Below are positions 53,167 to 63,471 of a DNA stretch of 64,000 nt, in pieces. Under the pieces are notes generated by a model. It did not search any database, was not told where the DNA came from, and saw only the letters and a list, made by a program, of their open reading frames with translations. The stretch comes from Halioglobus maricola. Lineage in GTDB: Bacteria > Pseudomonadota > Gammaproteobacteria > Pseudomonadales > Halieaceae. The stretch lies in the NCBI RefSeq assembly GCF_009388985.1, contig NZ_CP036422.1, positions 462,501-526,500 of the forward strand. The letters are read 5' to 3'. How positions within the stretch are numbered: position 1 is the stretch's first letter; each line of letters starts with the position of its first letter. The translations under genes were made by a program, and so were the position numbers.

Positions 53167-54249
53167 GTTTCCCAGCGCCCAGTCCACGTGTTCGCGGACC
53201 ATGTCAGAGGGGTGCGTGCGGCGGCTCAGCAGGGCTGAGATCGCAGCATCGCTGGCAGGGCCATTGCCAAGGCCGATCGCGAGATTGCGCAGCCAGCGCT
53301 CATGGCCGATCCGGCGAATCGCTGAGCCCTCGGTCTTTTTCAGGTACGTCTCTTCATCCCACAGGAACAGTTCCGTCAGGTCTGAATTATCCAGACCGTG
53401 CCGCGGGCTGAAATCGTCTTCTCCCGTCGGCTGCGCAAATTTGTTCCAGGGGCACACCAGCTGGCAGTCGTCACAGCCGAAAACCCGATTGCCCATGAGC
53501 GGGCGCAGCGCCTCGTCAATGGCGCCGTGATGCTCGATGGTGAGATAGGAAATGCACTTGCGTGCGTCCAGTGAAAACGGGCCGGTGAATGCATCGGTAG
53601 GGCACACCTCGAGGCAGGCGGTGCAGGTACCGCAGTGCTTGCTAGCTTGCGGCGGGTCTTCAGGCAGCGGCAGGTCAGTGTAGATTTCCCCGAGGAAAAA
53701 CCAGGAGCCAGCGTCGGCGTTGATCAGCATCGTGTTCTTGGCGATCCAGCCGAGGCCGGCGCGCTCGGCGAGGGCGCGCTCCAGCACCGGGGCGCTGTCA
53801 ACGAAGGCGCGATAGTTGCCGCCCCCTGCCAGCCCTTCAATGAACGAGGCCAGTTGCGCCAGGCGCTTGCGGATCAGTTTGTGGTAGTCGCGGCCGAGGG
53901 TATAGCGGGAAATATAGGCCTTCTCGCTGTTGGCGAGCACGTCTTCGGCGCCTGCAGCGGGTACGTGGTAGTCCATGCGTAGTGACAGCACGCGGCAGGT
54001 GCCGGGCACCAGTTCCTCAGGCCGGGACCGCTTGCTGCCGTGTTTGGCCATGTAATCCATGCTGCCGTGATAGCCCGCGTCCAGCCACTTCTGCAGGTAG
54101 GCCTCGTGCTCGGCCAGATTGACGTCCGTCACGCCGACCTGCTGGAAGCCCAGCTCGGCTGCATGTTGGCGAATATCGGCTAAAAGCTGTGCGGGATCCT
54201 GGTGCAATGGGGGGCCACGGTGGCGTACATGTAGGTATAATTCTCCCAC
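53149..54249 (-). CDS. queG: Epoxyqueuosine reductase
   Basis: 366 residues from GTG 54249; a TTG 14 codons on may also be used. The N-terminal cobalamin-binding core ([26 protein letters not shown] without a continuous run given) is followed by ferredoxin-like motifs [16 protein letters not shown] and [13 protein letters not shown], binding two 4Fe-4S clusters, and a HEAT-like end. It performs the last step of queuosine synthesis on tRNA. Starts are divergent from nnrD with about 20 bases between. Confidence 0.95.
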   Translation of the reverse strand: MGELYLHVRHRGPPLHQDPAQLLADIRQHAAELGFQQVGVTDVNLAEHEAYLQKWLDAGYHGSMDYMAKHGSKRSRPEELVPGTCRVLSLRMDYHVPAAGAEDVLANSEKAYISRYTLGRDYHKLIRKRLAQLASFIEGLAGGGNYRAFVDSAPVLERALAERAGLGWIAKNTMLINADAGSWFFLGEIYTDLPLPEDPPQASKHCGTCTACLEVCPTDAFTGPFSLDARKCISYLTIEHHGAIDEALRPLMGNRVFGCDDCQLVCPWNKFAQPTGEDDFSPRHGLDNSDLTELFLWDEETYLKKTEGSAIRRIGHERWLRNLAIGLGNGPASDAAISALLSRRTHPSDMVREHVDWALGNLNVEL

Positions 54250-54270
54250 AACTCAGTGAGGACAACACCG

Positions 54271-55752
54271 TTGGATTTAAACAACGCTGATCCGCTCTAT
54301 ACCGCGGAACAAACTCGCGCTCTGGACCGCTGTGCCATCGAAGGCGCGGGTATCCCGGGCATTACCCTGATGTCGCGTGCGGCCCACGCTGCGGTTGAGG
54401 CCATGCTCGACCTTTGGCCCGAGCCGGAGCAGCTGCAGGTTTTGTGTGGCACGGGCAACAATGGTGGCGATGGTTTCCTGGTGGCGGACATTGCCCACAA
54501 GCGGGGTATTCCCGTGGTGGTCTACCAGCTGGGGGACGCTGCAAAGGTGAGCGGCGACGCGCTGCTGGCTCGCGAGCAGGCGCTGGCGAACGGTGTCGCG
54601 GTCCAGCCGTTTGACGACACCGAGCTATTGCCGCTGGGGGTGGTGGTCGACGGAATGCTCGGCACCGGCCTGGGTGGTGATGTGCGTGGCCCCTATCTTG
54701 ATGCCATTGCGGCGGTCAATGCTGCCGGTGCCAGAGTGCTGGCGCTGGATATTCCTTCCGGCCTCTGTGCCGATACTGGCAAGGTGCTGGGCAGCGCTGT
54801 GGTGGCCGATCTCACAGTGACGTTTATTGGCCTGAAGCGCGGCCTGTTCACTGGCCAGGCCCCGGACTACGTGGGCGAGCTGCAATTTGCCGACCTTATG
54901 GTGCCGCCAGAAACCTATCGTCAGCTTGAAGCCGACGCCTATCGTCTCGACCTGGCGGAATTGCTCGAAGCGCTGCCGGCCCGGCCAGCCAATGCGCATA
55001 AGGGCCTGTACGGCACAGTACTGGTGGTCGGTGGTGACTACGGGATGGCCGGTGCGGTGGCCATGGCAGCAGAGGCAGCCCTGCGCTGCGGTGCCGGACT
55101 GGTGCGCGTGGCGACCCGACTTGAGCATGTTGCGGCACTGGTGGCGCGAACGCCTGAAGTCATGCCGCTGGGGGTGGCGTCCGGCGATGACCTCAAACCC
55201 TTGCTCGACAGCGCTGATGTAGTGGTTGTGGGGCCCGGCCTCGGCCAGTCGGAGTGGTCTCGCTTCCTCGCGCAGGCGGCAGTGGCCAGCGGCAAGCCGC
55301 TGGTGCTGGATGCTGATGGTCTTAACCTGCTCGCGGCGGGGGAGCTGAGCCTTGCCGGTGCGGCGCATGTTATCACTCCGCATCCCGGTGAGGCGGCACG
55401 CCTGCTGGGCATCGCTAACGCAGAGGTACAGAGCGACCGCTTCGCAGCGGCCAGCGCCTTGCAGCACCAGTATGGTGGGGTCGTTGTCCTGAAAGGCAAC
55501 GGCACGCTCATTGCTGGAGGGGGCGCGCAGCTGCTGTCCGACTACGGCAACCCGGGCATGGCCACTGGGGGTATGGGCGATGTACTCAGCGGTGTGATTG
55601 GTGCTTTGCTGGCGCAGGGCCTGGCGCTGACCGAGGCAGCGGCTCTGGGGGTTTGCCTGCACGGCGCTGCCGGTGATCTTGCCGCCGAGGATGGCCAGCG
55701 CGGCCTGGTGGCCACTGATCTCATTCCCTGGTTGCGGGAGTTACTCGAGTGA
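54271..55752 (+). CDS. nnrD: Bifunctional NAD(P)HX epimerase/dehydratase
   Basis: 493 residues from TTG 54271 (GAGGAC eight bases upstream); GTG 54256 is also in frame but has no ribosome site. The N-terminal YjeF/NnrE epimerase part (about 1-215) has GTGNNGGDGFLVA; the C-terminal dehydratase part (about 230-490) has HPGEAARLLG and GMATGGMGDVLSG, the ADP/ATP-binding motif. It repairs hydrated NADH and NADPH. Ends just before tsaE. Confidence 0.95.
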   Translation: MDLNNADPLYTAEQTRALDRCAIEGAGIPGITLMSRAAHAAVEAMLDLWPEPEQLQVLCGTGNNGGDGFLVADIAHKRGIPVVVYQLGDAAKVSGDALLAREQALANGVAVQPFDDTELLPLGVVVDGMLGTGLGGDVRGPYLDAIAAVNAAGARVLALDIPSGLCADTGKVLGSAVVADLTVTFIGLKRGLFTGQAPDYVGELQFADLMVPPETYRQLEADAYRLDLAELLEALPARPANAHKGLYGTVLVVGGDYGMAGAVAMAAEAALRCGAGLVRVATRLEHVAALVARTPEVMPLGVASGDDLKPLLDSADVVVVGPGLGQSEWSRFLAQAAVASGKPLVLDADGLNLLAAGELSLAGAAHVITPHPGEAARLLGIANAEVQSDRFAAASALQHQYGGVVVLKGNGTLIAGGGAQLLSDYGNPGMATGGMGDVLSGVIGALLAQGLALTEAAALGVCLHGAAGDLAAEDGQRGLVATDLIPWLRELLE

Positions 55753-55759
55753 AGCAAGC

Positions 55760-56233
55760 GTGAAACCAGAACAGATAAAGCTGACCGCCAAAGACGAGCA
55801 GGCCATGGTGCAGTGTGGCCACTTGCTGGCTCGGGCGATCGAGCCGGGTACCGTGGTGCACCTTGTCGGCGACCTGGGTATGGGCAAAACGACCCTCAGT
55901 CGGGGGATCGTCCAGGCCCATGGCCACAAGGGTGCGGTAAAGAGCCCCACCTATACCATTGTCGAACCCTACGAGTTTGCGGAACTAAACCTGTACCATT
56001 TTGATCTATACAGGCTGGGTGATCCGGAAGAGCTTGAATTCATGGGTATCCGCGATTACTTCACCGACGACAGCATCTGTCTGGTGGAATGGCCGGAACG
56101 TGGCGACGGTGTTTTGCCCCCGGCAGATTTAGTGATTAACATAGAGCGCAAGGGTGCTGGCAGGGAGCTGCAGTTGCAGTCCGGCACCGACCAGGGGAAC
56201 AGGGTGTTGGAGCGTTTGCGCTTGGCTTTGTGA
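55760..56233 (+). CDS. tsaE: tRNA threonylcarbamoyladenosine biosynthesis ATPase TsaE
   Basis: 157 residues from GTG 55760, seven bases after the nnrD stop. Walker A GDLGMGKTTLSRG at about residue 37-49, then KSPTYTIVEPYE, LNLYHFDLYRL and LVEWPERGDG, all TsaE hallmarks. It works with TsaB and TsaD to make the t6A base on ANN-decoding tRNAs. The frame from 55673 lies inside nnrD and is a shadow. Confidence 0.96.
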   Translation: MKPEQIKLTAKDEQAMVQCGHLLARAIEPGTVVHLVGDLGMGKTTLSRGIVQAHGHKGAVKSPTYTIVEPYEFAELNLYHFDLYRLGDPEELEFMGIRDYFTDDSICLVEWPERGDGVLPPADLVINIERKGAGRELQLQSGTDQGNRVLERLRLAL

Positions 56234-56283
56234 ACGCACTGTAAGCCAGTAGAAATAAGAAGCGCCTCAGGCGCGGGAGTGAC

Positions 56284-57588
56284 ATGAAAAGGGCGTGGAT
56301 CGGGGCGATCCTGGGTTATCTGCTAGCGGCCACTGCAAACGCAGCGGACGTGAAAGACGTGCGCTTGTGGCGCGCGCCCGACCACACGCGCGTGGTATTC
56401 GACCTCACTGGCCCCGCCGAACACAAACTCATGGTGCTTTCCAATCCGAGCCGCATTGTGCTGGATGTTGAAAACACCCGGCTGCGCACCAGTTTTTCCG
56501 ACCTTACACTCGACGACACACCCATTCGCCAGATCCGCTCCGGTGTTCGCGCCGGCGATGACCTGCGCGTGGTGCTGGATATCAGCACCGCGGTTGATCC
56601 GCGCAGCTTTACTCTCAAGGCAAATGACCAGGCCAGTGATCGCCTGGTGCTGGACCTTTACGACAAGGGCGCGAAAAGTGCCCGGGCGCCGGTCAAGAAG
56701 ACCGTGAGCAGTGACAGCAAGCGCGATATCGTTATCGCCATCGACGCCGGCCACGGCGGTGAGGACCCGGGCGCTCTCGGCCCCGGTAAGCGCCGCGAGA
56801 AAGACATTGTGTTGGCCATCGCCAAGGACCTGAATGCGCTGTTCAAGGCCGACCGGGGATTTGCCCCCACCCTGATCCGCACCGGCGATTACTATGTGAG
56901 CCTGAAGGGCCGCCGTGACCTTGCGCGCAAGCGTCAGGCCGATCTGTTTGTGTCCATTCACGCCGACGCATTCACCCGCAAGGAGGCCAACGGCGCCTCG
57001 GTGTATGCGCTCTCCACCAGAGGTGCCACCAGTACCGCTGCCCGTTACCTGGCCCAACGCGAGAACGCCGCCGACCTCGTGGGCGGTGTGAGCCTGTCAG
57101 ACAAAGACGACATGTTGGCCGGCGTGCTCGCCGACCTGTCCATGACCTCCACCCTGGACGCCAGCCTGCAGGTAGGCACCGAGGTGTTGGGGCATATGGA
57201 CAACATAGCCAGGTTGCATAAGAAGAACGTCGAGCAAGCGGGCTTCGCCGTGCTGAAGTCGCCGGACATTCCCTCCATCCTGGTTGAGACCGGCTTCATC
57301 TCCAACCCGGGGGAAGCGAAAAAACTCGCCACTCGCAGCTACCAGAAAAAGATGGCGCGGGCGATTCACGCCGGCATCAAGAACTACCTGGTGGCGCACC
57401 CGCCGTCAGGCACACTGGTGGCATGGAACAAGGCCCAGGGCGGCACTGAGTACACCATCGCTCGCGGCGACACACTCTCAGCCATCGCCCAGCGCTTCAA
57501 CATCTCACTGGCCTCACTGAAGACCGCCAATGGCATCGACGGCTCAAAAATCATGGTCGGCCAGAAGCTAACCATTCCCGCCACCTGA
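56284..57588 (+). CDS. amiB: N-acetylmuramoyl-L-alanine amidase (AmiB-like)
   Basis: 434 residues with a signal peptide (about 1-21, TANAA). An AMIN domain (about 22-120) directs it to septal peptidoglycan. Amidase_3 (about 150-375) has IDAGHGGEDPGALG, SIHADAF and VETGFISNP, with the zinc ligands His/Glu/His and a catalytic Glu. One LysM follows at the C-terminus (YTIARGDTLSAIAQRF). It splits amide bonds between MurNAc and peptide to separate daughter cells. GGGAG precedes the ATG. Confidence 0.96.
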   Translation: MKRAWIGAILGYLLAATANAADVKDVRLWRAPDHTRVVFDLTGPAEHKLMVLSNPSRIVLDVENTRLRTSFSDLTLDDTPIRQIRSGVRAGDDLRVVLDISTAVDPRSFTLKANDQASDRLVLDLYDKGAKSARAPVKKTVSSDSKRDIVIAIDAGHGGEDPGALGPGKRREKDIVLAIAKDLNALFKADRGFAPTLIRTGDYYVSLKGRRDLARKRQADLFVSIHADAFTRKEANGASVYALSTRGATSTAARYLAQRENAADLVGGVSLSDKDDMLAGVLADLSMTSTLDASLQVGTEVLGHMDNIARLHKKNVEQAGFAVLKSPDIPSILVETGFISNPGEAKKLATRSYQKKMARAIHAGIKNYLVAHPPSGTLVAWNKAQGGTEYTIARGDTLSAIAQRFNISLASLKTANGIDGSKIMVGQKLTIPAT

Positions 57589-57600
57589 ATTCGGTTTATA

Positions 57601-57622
57601 AATTGGGGTCAGGCCTCAATTT
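57601..57622. repeat. GGGGTC palindromic repeat, copy 1
   Basis: aattggggtcaggcctcaattt, an imperfect inverted repeat (aattggggtc vs the complement of gcctcaattt), lies in the amiB-mutL gap. A related copy is at 60451. The half-sequence resembles the AAATTGGGGTC element often found scattered in gammaproteobacterial genomes, by my recollection linked to REP-type repeats. Confidence 0.55.
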
Positions 57623-57663
57623 TCTGAGAGAATGATGCCCTGACTCCCCAGGATCCCCCGCGC

Positions 57664-59520
57664 ATGTCCAAGATTCACCGCCTTTCCACTCGACTCGCCA
57701 ACCAGATCGCCGCTGGCGAGGTCGTCGAGCGCCCGGCTTCTGTGGCCAAAGAGGTGCTGGAGAACAGTCTCGACGCCGGCGCCACGCGGGTGGATGTGGA
57801 TGTTGAGGGTGGCGGCGTCAAGCTGATCCGCATCCGCGACAACGGCAGTGGCATGGCGCCGGCAGATTTGCCGCTGGCGATGGCGCGTCACGCCACCAGC
57901 AAGATTCTGTCACTGGAAGATCTCGAAGCCGTGGGTAGCCTTGGCTTTCGCGGCGAGGCCTTGGCAAGTATCGGCTCTGTTTCGCGCCTGACCCTGACCA
58001 GTAATGCCGAGGAAGAGGGCAGTGGCGGCAATAGCGCCTCCTGTGAGGGGCGTGAAATGGAGGTTCTGGTAAAGCCTGCGCCACATCCGCAGGGCACTAC
58101 GGTTGAAGTGCGTGATCTGTTCTTCAATACGCCGGCCCGGCGTAAATTCCTGCGCACCGAGAAAACCGAATTCAATCACCTTGAAGAGGTGGTGAAGCGC
58201 CTGGCCCTGTCGCGCTTTGACGTGGCTTTCAGCCTGAGGCACAACGGCCGCACTATCCACCAGCTCAAGGCCGGTACCAGCCAGGCGGAACAGCAGCGGC
58301 GAGTAGCGACCGTGTGCGGGCCGGCCTTTATGGAGCAGGCAATCTACCTGGAGAACGAGGCTTTGGGCCTGAAGCTCTGGGGCTGGGTGGGCCTGCCCAC
58401 GTTCTCCCGCAGCCAGGCGGATCTGCAGTACTTTTTCGTCAACGGCCGTGTGATTCGCGACCGGCTCATTGCCCATGCGGTGAAGCAGGCTTATCGCGAT
58501 GTGCTCTACCACGGGCGCCATCCGGCATTTGTGCTCTACCTTGAGCTCGACCCGGCGCTGGTGGATGTGAACGTGCACCCGACCAAGCACGAGGTGCGTT
58601 TTCGCGATGGCCGCAGCGTGCACAACTTTATTTTCTCCAGCCTGCACCGGGCTCTGGCGGATGTGCGCCCGGCGGACCAGCTCCCGGACAATACCGTGGC
58701 CACCGGTGACGGTATGGCGATCAACACCGAGACCGGCGAGATAGCGACCCAGTCGGCGCTGACCTGGGGCGCTGAACGGGGGGGTGGGTCCAATGCAGCA
58801 GGTACCGGTGAGCCTCGCCCCATGGGCGCCGGCTTCTTTGGCGGTAGCGGTGTGGCCCCGGGTGCGGGCCAGGCCCAGATGTCTGCCTACCAGCAGCTGC
58901 ATCCGACGCTTCCGGAGCAAAGTCGCGAGGAAGATGTGCCTCCGCTGGGTTATGCCCTGGCGCAGCTCAAGGGTATTTACATTCTCGCCGAGAACGCCGC
59001 CGGCCTGGTGCTGGTGGACATGCATGCTGCCCATGAACGCATTACCTATGAGCGCCTGAAAACCTCCCGCGATGAGGAAGGCATTCGCAGCCAGCCGCTG
59101 CTGGTGCCACAGCCGATTGCTGTGAGCCAGCGCGAGGTGGCGGTTGCCGCTGACAGCGCGGCCCTGTTCCAGCGCCTGGGTATGGCGGTGGACGTGGCCG
59201 GGGAGGAATCGCTGGTGATCCGTGAAATCCCGGTTAGCCTGCGCGACTCCGATGTGGAGCAACTCTTGCGCGACGTGCTCGCCGACCTGATTGAATACGG
59301 CAGTTCCGAACGGATCGAGGCACACATGGACGAGATACTCTCCACCATGGCCTGCCACGGCTCCGTGCGCGCCAATCGCCGTCTCACGGTGCCCGAAATG
59401 AACGCGTTGCTGCGCGATATGGAAGAGACCGAGCGCTCCGGCCAGTGCAACCACGGCCGTCCCACCTGGACCCAGATGGGGCTGGATGAGCTGGACAAGT
59501 TGTTCCTGCGGGGCCGATGA
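57664..59520 (+). CDS. mutL: DNA mismatch repair protein MutL
   Basis: 618 residues. The N-terminal GHKL ATPase domain carries [30 protein letters not shown] and [12 protein letters not shown] linker rich in Gly and Pro (about 350-430) leads to the C-terminal dimerisation domain. The endonuclease DQHAxxE motif is replaced by DMHAAHERI, as in E. coli-type MutL, which has no nuclease of its own. Ends with ATGA shared with miaA. AGGATCC lies before the ATG. Confidence 0.97.
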   Translation: MSKIHRLSTRLANQIAAGEVVERPASVAKEVLENSLDAGATRVDVDVEGGGVKLIRIRDNGSGMAPADLPLAMARHATSKILSLEDLEAVGSLGFRGEALASIGSVSRLTLTSNAEEEGSGGNSASCEGREMEVLVKPAPHPQGTTVEVRDLFFNTPARRKFLRTEKTEFNHLEEVVKRLALSRFDVAFSLRHNGRTIHQLKAGTSQAEQQRRVATVCGPAFMEQAIYLENEALGLKLWGWVGLPTFSRSQADLQYFFVNGRVIRDRLIAHAVKQAYRDVLYHGRHPAFVLYLELDPALVDVNVHPTKHEVRFRDGRSVHNFIFSSLHRALADVRPADQLPDNTVATGDGMAINTETGEIATQSALTWGAERGGGSNAAGTGEPRPMGAGFFGGSGVAPGAGQAQMSAYQQLHPTLPEQSREEDVPPLGYALAQLKGIYILAENAAGLVLVDMHAAHERITYERLKTSRDEEGIRSQPLLVPQPIAVSQREVAVAADSAALFQRLGMAVDVAGEESLVIREIPVSLRDSDVEQLLRDVLADLIEYGSSERIEAHMDEILSTMACHGSVRANRRLTVPEMNALLRDMEETERSGQCNHGRPTWTQMGLDELDKLFLRGR

Positions 59521-60512
59521 GCACATCACCCGTCAAACCACCCCTGATTTGTCTGATGGGGCCTACCGCCTCGGGCAAGACCGACCTTGCCATCGCACTT
59601 GCGCAGCAACTCAACTGCGAATTAGTGAGTGTTGACTCCGCGCTGGTCTACCGCGGGCTGGATATTGGCAGCGCCAAGCCGGACTACCCGCACCAGCTGG
59701 TGGACATTCGCGACCCGGCCCAGCCCTATTCTGCAGCGGACTTCGCCGCCGATGCCAATCGCCTCGCGGACGAGATCACCGCGCGCGGCAATATCCCGCT
59801 GTTTGTGGGCGGCACCATGCTTTATTTCAAGGCTTTCCTCGAGCCGATGGCGGAGATGCCGTCGGCAGACCCGGCTATTCGCGCCGCGATCGAAGCGGAA
59901 GCCGAGGCCCGGGGCTGGCCGCATATCCACGCGCAGTTGGCCGAGGTGGACCCGACCGCCGCCGCGCGCATTCACCCCAATCACTCCCAGCGGCTGGCGC
60001 GGGCGTTGGAGGTTTACCGGGCCACCGGTATATCAATGACTGAGCATCACGCCCAGGGCGATGCCGCCGCCCATAACCCCTTCGACCGCTATGACATCCG
60101 CCAGCTGGCGATTTGCCCCACTGAAAGAGCGGTTTTGCACCAGCGCATTGCCCTGCGTTTCGAGCTTATGATGAAGGCGGGGTTTGTGGAGGAGGTGCAG
60201 GGCTTGTATCGACGTGGCGATCTGCACGTGGACCTGCCCGCCGTGCGCGCCGTGGGCTATCGTCAACTTTGGCAACACCTGGACGGTGAGTGCAGCCTGG
60301 AGGACGCGCTGGAAAAAGGCGTCGCCGCCACCCGCCAACTGGCCAAACGCCAGCTCACCTGGCTGCGCAAATGGCCCGATCTTGCATGGATCTACACCGA
60401 TAAGGACGGCAATCTGGAAAAATTTGCCTCGCCTCAGGAACCTTCCCGGAAAAATTGGGGTCTGACCCCAGTGGAGGCGGCCTTGAACTATTTGCGGGTT
60501 GCCCCCATGTAG
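59517..60512 (+). CDS. miaA: tRNA dimethylallyltransferase
   Basis: 331 residues, start overlapping the mutL stop (ATGA). P-loop [12 protein letters not shown], then [39 protein letters not shown]. It puts the isopentenyl group on A37 of UNN-reading tRNAs. The last 25 residues ([14 protein letters not shown]...) are coded partly by a copy of the GGGGTC repeat, which looks like an inserted or adapted end. Confidence 0.97.
   Translation: MSTSPVKPPLICLMGPTASGKTDLAIALAQQLNCELVSVDSALVYRGLDIGSAKPDYPHQLVDIRDPAQPYSAADFAADANRLADEITARGNIPLFVGGTMLYFKAFLEPMAEMPSADPAIRAAIEAEAEARGWPHIHAQLAEVDPTAAARIHPNHSQRLARALEVYRATGISMTEHHAQGDAAAHNPFDRYDIRQLAICPTERAVLHQRIALRFELMMKAGFVEEVQGLYRRGDLHVDLPAVRAVGYRQLWQHLDGECSLEDALEKGVAATRQLAKRQLTWLRKWPDLAWIYTDKDGNLEKFASPQEPSRKNWGLTPVEAALNYLRVAPM
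60451..60470. repeat. GGGGTC palindromic repeat, copy 2, inside miaA
   Basis: aaaattggggtctgacccca: GGGGTC/GACCCC arms around TCT-like centre. It is in frame with miaA and codes for KNWGLTP near the C-terminus. Compare the copy at 57601. Confidence 0.6.
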
Positions 60513-60528
60513 AAATCCACGGATGCAC

Positions 60529-60534
60529 TATAAT
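60529..60534 (+). promoter_or_regulatory. Candidate -10 box ahead of hfq
   Basis: A perfect TATAAT lies 17 bases after the miaA stop, followed by TGTGTGCAG. No good -35 is seen at 16-18 bases upstream. A hairpin CGAGGG/CCCTCG (60549-60567) lies in the would-be leader. hfq often has its own promoters inside this operon in other species. Confidence 0.35.
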
Positions 60535-60664
60535 GTGTGCAGTGGTACCGAGGGCCCGTAACCCTCGCTGGACGCCAAGGGGTACGTAAGTACGGCGCCG
60601 GTGCAGGCAGAAGGCCAGTTATTTATTTTTTTCGGCTCGATTTGAGCCTATGAGGAGAGTTCCC

Positions 60665-60913
60665 ATGTCAAAAGGGCATACCCTACAAGACCCTTACCTG
60701 AATATTTTGCGTAAGGAGCGAGTTCCCGTCTCCATCTACCTGGTAAACGGCATCAAGCTGCAGGGCCAGATTGAGTCATTCGACCAGTTCGTCGTGTTGC
60801 TGAAGAACACAGTCAGCCAGATGGTATACAAGCACGCGATCTCCACTGTTGTTCCCAGCCGCGTGGTGCGTCTGCCCATGCAGCATCCGCCGGAAGAGGG
60901 CGGTGATAGTTAA
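60665..60913 (+). CDS. hfq: RNA chaperone Hfq
   Basis: 82 residues from ATG 60665 with GAGGAG upstream. Sm1 motif [21 protein letters not shown] and Sm2 [11 protein letters not shown] (given in parts); the residues of the proximal RNA site (QDPYLN near the start and YKH) are all kept. The C-terminal tail is very short (ends PPEEGGDS), about 20 residues shorter than E. coli Hfq (102). A hexamer that pairs sRNAs with mRNAs is expected. Confidence 0.98.
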   Translation: MSKGHTLQDPYLNILRKERVPVSIYLVNGIKLQGQIESFDQFVVLLKNTVSQMVYKHAISTVVPSRVVRLPMQHPPEEGGDS

Positions 60914-60984
60914 GGATACCGGCCGCGGCTGCCATTGCAGCCGCAAGCTGATCTTTCGCTGCGGGGAAAATTCCCGAGGTAATT

Positions 60985-62256
60985 TTGTTTTTTGATCGAC
61001 CCGAGTCCGGGGAGCGAGCTGTGCTCGTTCACCTGAACCTTGACAGCGAATCCGAGCGGGAAGACCCCCGCGAATTTGAAGAACTCGTGCTCTCAGCAGG
61101 AGGGGATCCGGCTGCCTACGTTATGGGCTCGCGCACCGCGCCCCATCCCGGCACCTTTGTCGGCTCAGGCAAGCTCGATGAAATTCGCGACGAGGTCGCC
61201 CTGCATGAGGCAGAGGTGGTGATGTTCAATCACAGCCTCAGCCCCAGCCAGGAGCGCAACCTGGAAGCCGAGCTGGAATGCCGGGTGCTGGACCGCACCG
61301 GCCTGATTCTCGCGATTTTCGCCCAGCGCGCCCGCACCCACGAGGGCAAGCTGCAAGTTGAGCTGGCCCAGTTGCGCCATATGAGCACAAGGCTGGTGCG
61401 CGGCTGGACTCACCTGGAGCGGCAGAAAGGCGGTATCGGCCTGCGCGGCCCGGGTGAAACCCAGCTGGAAACGGACCGTCGCCTGTTGCGGGTGCGGATC
61501 AAGTCGATTACCGGGCGGCTGGAAAAGGTGCGCAAGCAGCGCGACCAGGGCCGCCGTTCGCGTCGTCGTCAGGAAATCCCCACTGTCTCGTTGGTCGGGT
61601 ACACCAACGCGGGCAAATCGACCCTGTTTAATTACATTACCCAGTCTGGCGTGTACGCCGCCGACCAGTTGTTTGCCACCCTTGACCCGACCCTGCGCCG
61701 GCTCGAGCTGGAAAACGTGGGCCCGGTCGTGCTGGCGGACACCGTGGGTTTTATCGCCCATCTGCCGCACAAGCTGGTGGAAGCATTTAAGGCGACGCTG
61801 GAGGAAACCCTCAACGCCGATTTGCTGCTGCACGTGATCGACGCTGCCAGCGGCGAGCGCGAGGACAATATCTTCCAGGTGCACGATGTGCTGCAGGAGA
61901 TTGGCGCGGAAGAGATCCCGCGGCTGGAAGTTTTCAACAAACTCGATCTGCTGGAGCAGCAGCCGCGTATAGATCGCGATGCCGATGGCAAACCCGAGCG
62001 GGTCTGGCTGAGTGCCGTGACCGGTGCCGGTGTCGACCTGCTGCTGCAGGCGGTGAGCGAACTGGTGGGCCAGGACATGGTCAACGAAGCGCTGGATCTT
62101 GCCCCGGACCAGGGGCAGCTGCGGGCGGCGTTTTACGCCCTGGGCGCTGTGGAATCGGAAGATTATGCCGATGATGGCACTGCGCAGCTGCAGGTGAGAC
62201 TGCCGCGCGCTGATTGGAATCGACTAATGAAGAAAGGCCCTGAGCCTTTGTTCTAA
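60985..62256 (+). CDS. hflX: GTPase HflX
   Basis: 423 residues from TTG 60985 (CGAGGT just upstream), giving MFFDRPESGERAVLVH, which aligns with E. coli HflX MFDRYDAGEQAVLVH. The HflX N-terminal domain holds GRTGLILAIFAQRARTHEGK-like text and GGIGLRGPGETQLETDRR; the GTPase has VGYTNAGKSTLF (G1) and ADTVGFI (G3). It splits stalled ribosomes under stress. A non-ATG start may limit its level. Confidence 0.95.
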   Translation: MFFDRPESGERAVLVHLNLDSESEREDPREFEELVLSAGGDPAAYVMGSRTAPHPGTFVGSGKLDEIRDEVALHEAEVVMFNHSLSPSQERNLEAELECRVLDRTGLILAIFAQRARTHEGKLQVELAQLRHMSTRLVRGWTHLERQKGGIGLRGPGETQLETDRRLLRVRIKSITGRLEKVRKQRDQGRRSRRRQEIPTVSLVGYTNAGKSTLFNYITQSGVYAADQLFATLDPTLRRLELENVGPVVLADTVGFIAHLPHKLVEAFKATLEETLNADLLLHVIDAASGEREDNIFQVHDVLQEIGAEEIPRLEVFNKLDLLEQQPRIDRDADGKPERVWLSAVTGAGVDLLLQAVSELVGQDMVNEALDLAPDQGQLRAAFYALGAVESEDYADDGTAQLQVRLPRADWNRLMKKGPEPLF

Positions 62257-62299
62257 AATTTGATAGACTCACACCACTTTTTAACCAAGGAGTTTCAAC

Positions 62300-63469
62300 A
62301 TGGCCTGGAATGAACCGGGTGGCGGTAACAACAAGGGGCCTAACGACCCCTGGGGCAATGGCGACCAAGGGCCGCCGGACCTCGATGAAGCGCTGAAGAA
62401 GTTGCAGGAAAAACTGGGTGGCCTGTTTGGCGGCGGCGGTTCTTCCGGTGGCAGCTCAAAAGGTAGCGCTGGTTTCCCTATTGGCGTAGTGGTGGTTGTG
62501 GCCGTTGTCGGCCTGTTGGTGTGGGGCCTGATGGGCTTCTACCAGATCGATCAGCAGGAGCGCGCCGTGGTGCTGCGCTTCGGCAAGTACTACGACACCG
62601 TGCAGCCGGGCCTCCAGTGGAACCCGCCGGGCATCGACGTGGTGACCAAGGTCAACACGACCAAGGTTCGCGCCGCGACCCTCAGCGAGTCCATGCTCAC
62701 CCAGGACGAGAATATCGTCGAGGTGAAACTCTCTGTGCAGTACGTGATCGACGACCCCACCAGTTTTGTCCTCAAGGTACGCGACCCTGAGCGCTCATTG
62801 CAGCATGCTGCACAGAGTGCCCTGCGCCACGTTGTCGGTGGCACCAGCATGGACCTCGTACTAACCGAGGGCCGCGCCCAGATCGGTATCGATGTGAAGC
62901 AGCGCCTGCAGGAATACCTGAACATCTACGAGACCGGCATTCTGGTCTCCGCGGTGAACGTTGACGACTCCAGACCGCCCAGCCAGGTCGAGGCCGCGTT
63001 TAACGACGTGATCAAGGCTCGCGAGGACGAGGAGCGGGTCAAGAACGAAGCTCAGGCCTACGCCAATGCAGTGGTGCCAGAGGCCCGCGGTCAGGCTCAG
63101 CGCCAGGTCGAGGAAGCGAGCGCCTACCGCGAACAGGTGATCGCCAATGCCGAGGGTGAGGCCGAGCGCTTTATCCAGCTGCTCACCGAATACGAGAAAG
63201 CGCCGGAAGTCACCCGCGAACGTCTGTACCTCGATGCGGTGCAGGGCGTGTATGCCAACACCAGCAAAGTGATGGTGGATGTAGAGGGCGGCAACAATAT
63301 GATGTACCTGCCACTGGACAAGCTCGCCGAGCAGAGCAAGGTCCGCAGCACTTCGGGCAGTACAACGTTTGATTCCGCCACCTTGCGTGAGCTCACCAAC
63401 CAGGTCACTGAGCAGCTGCGTCGCGACGCCGCGGCCAGTGGCAGTTCCAGCCGCAGAGGAGGGCGCTAA
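62300..63469 (+). CDS. hflK: FtsH protease modulator subunit HflK
   Basis: 389 residues. The N-terminus is Gly/Asn/Asp-rich (MAWNEPGGGNNKGPNDPWG), then Gly/Ser-rich, a membrane span (about 53-76) and an SPFH domain (about 77-290) with QQERAVVLRFGKYYDTVQPGL and VKLSVQYVIDDP. The tail is helical. Together with HflC it forms a cage around FtsH in the inner membrane. AAGGAG precedes the ATG. HflC starts two bases after its stop. Confidence 0.97.
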   Translation: MAWNEPGGGNNKGPNDPWGNGDQGPPDLDEALKKLQEKLGGLFGGGGSSGGSSKGSAGFPIGVVVVVAVVGLLVWGLMGFYQIDQQERAVVLRFGKYYDTVQPGLQWNPPGIDVVTKVNTTKVRAATLSESMLTQDENIVEVKLSVQYVIDDPTSFVLKVRDPERSLQHAAQSALRHVVGGTSMDLVLTEGRAQIGIDVKQRLQEYLNIYETGILVSAVNVDDSRPPSQVEAAFNDVIKAREDEERVKNEAQAYANAVVPEARGQAQRQVEEASAYREQVIANAEGEAERFIQLLTEYEKAPEVTRERLYLDAVQGVYANTSKVMVDVEGGNNMMYLPLDKLAEQSKVRSTSGSTTFDSATLRELTNQVTEQLRRDAAASGSSSRRGGR

Positions 63470-63471
63470 TC

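Noticed and set aside
57910..59529. A 539-codon frame on the minus strand across mutL
   Set aside because: The long opposite frame is caused by G+C-rich codon bias; mutL itself has all family motifs in the plus frame.
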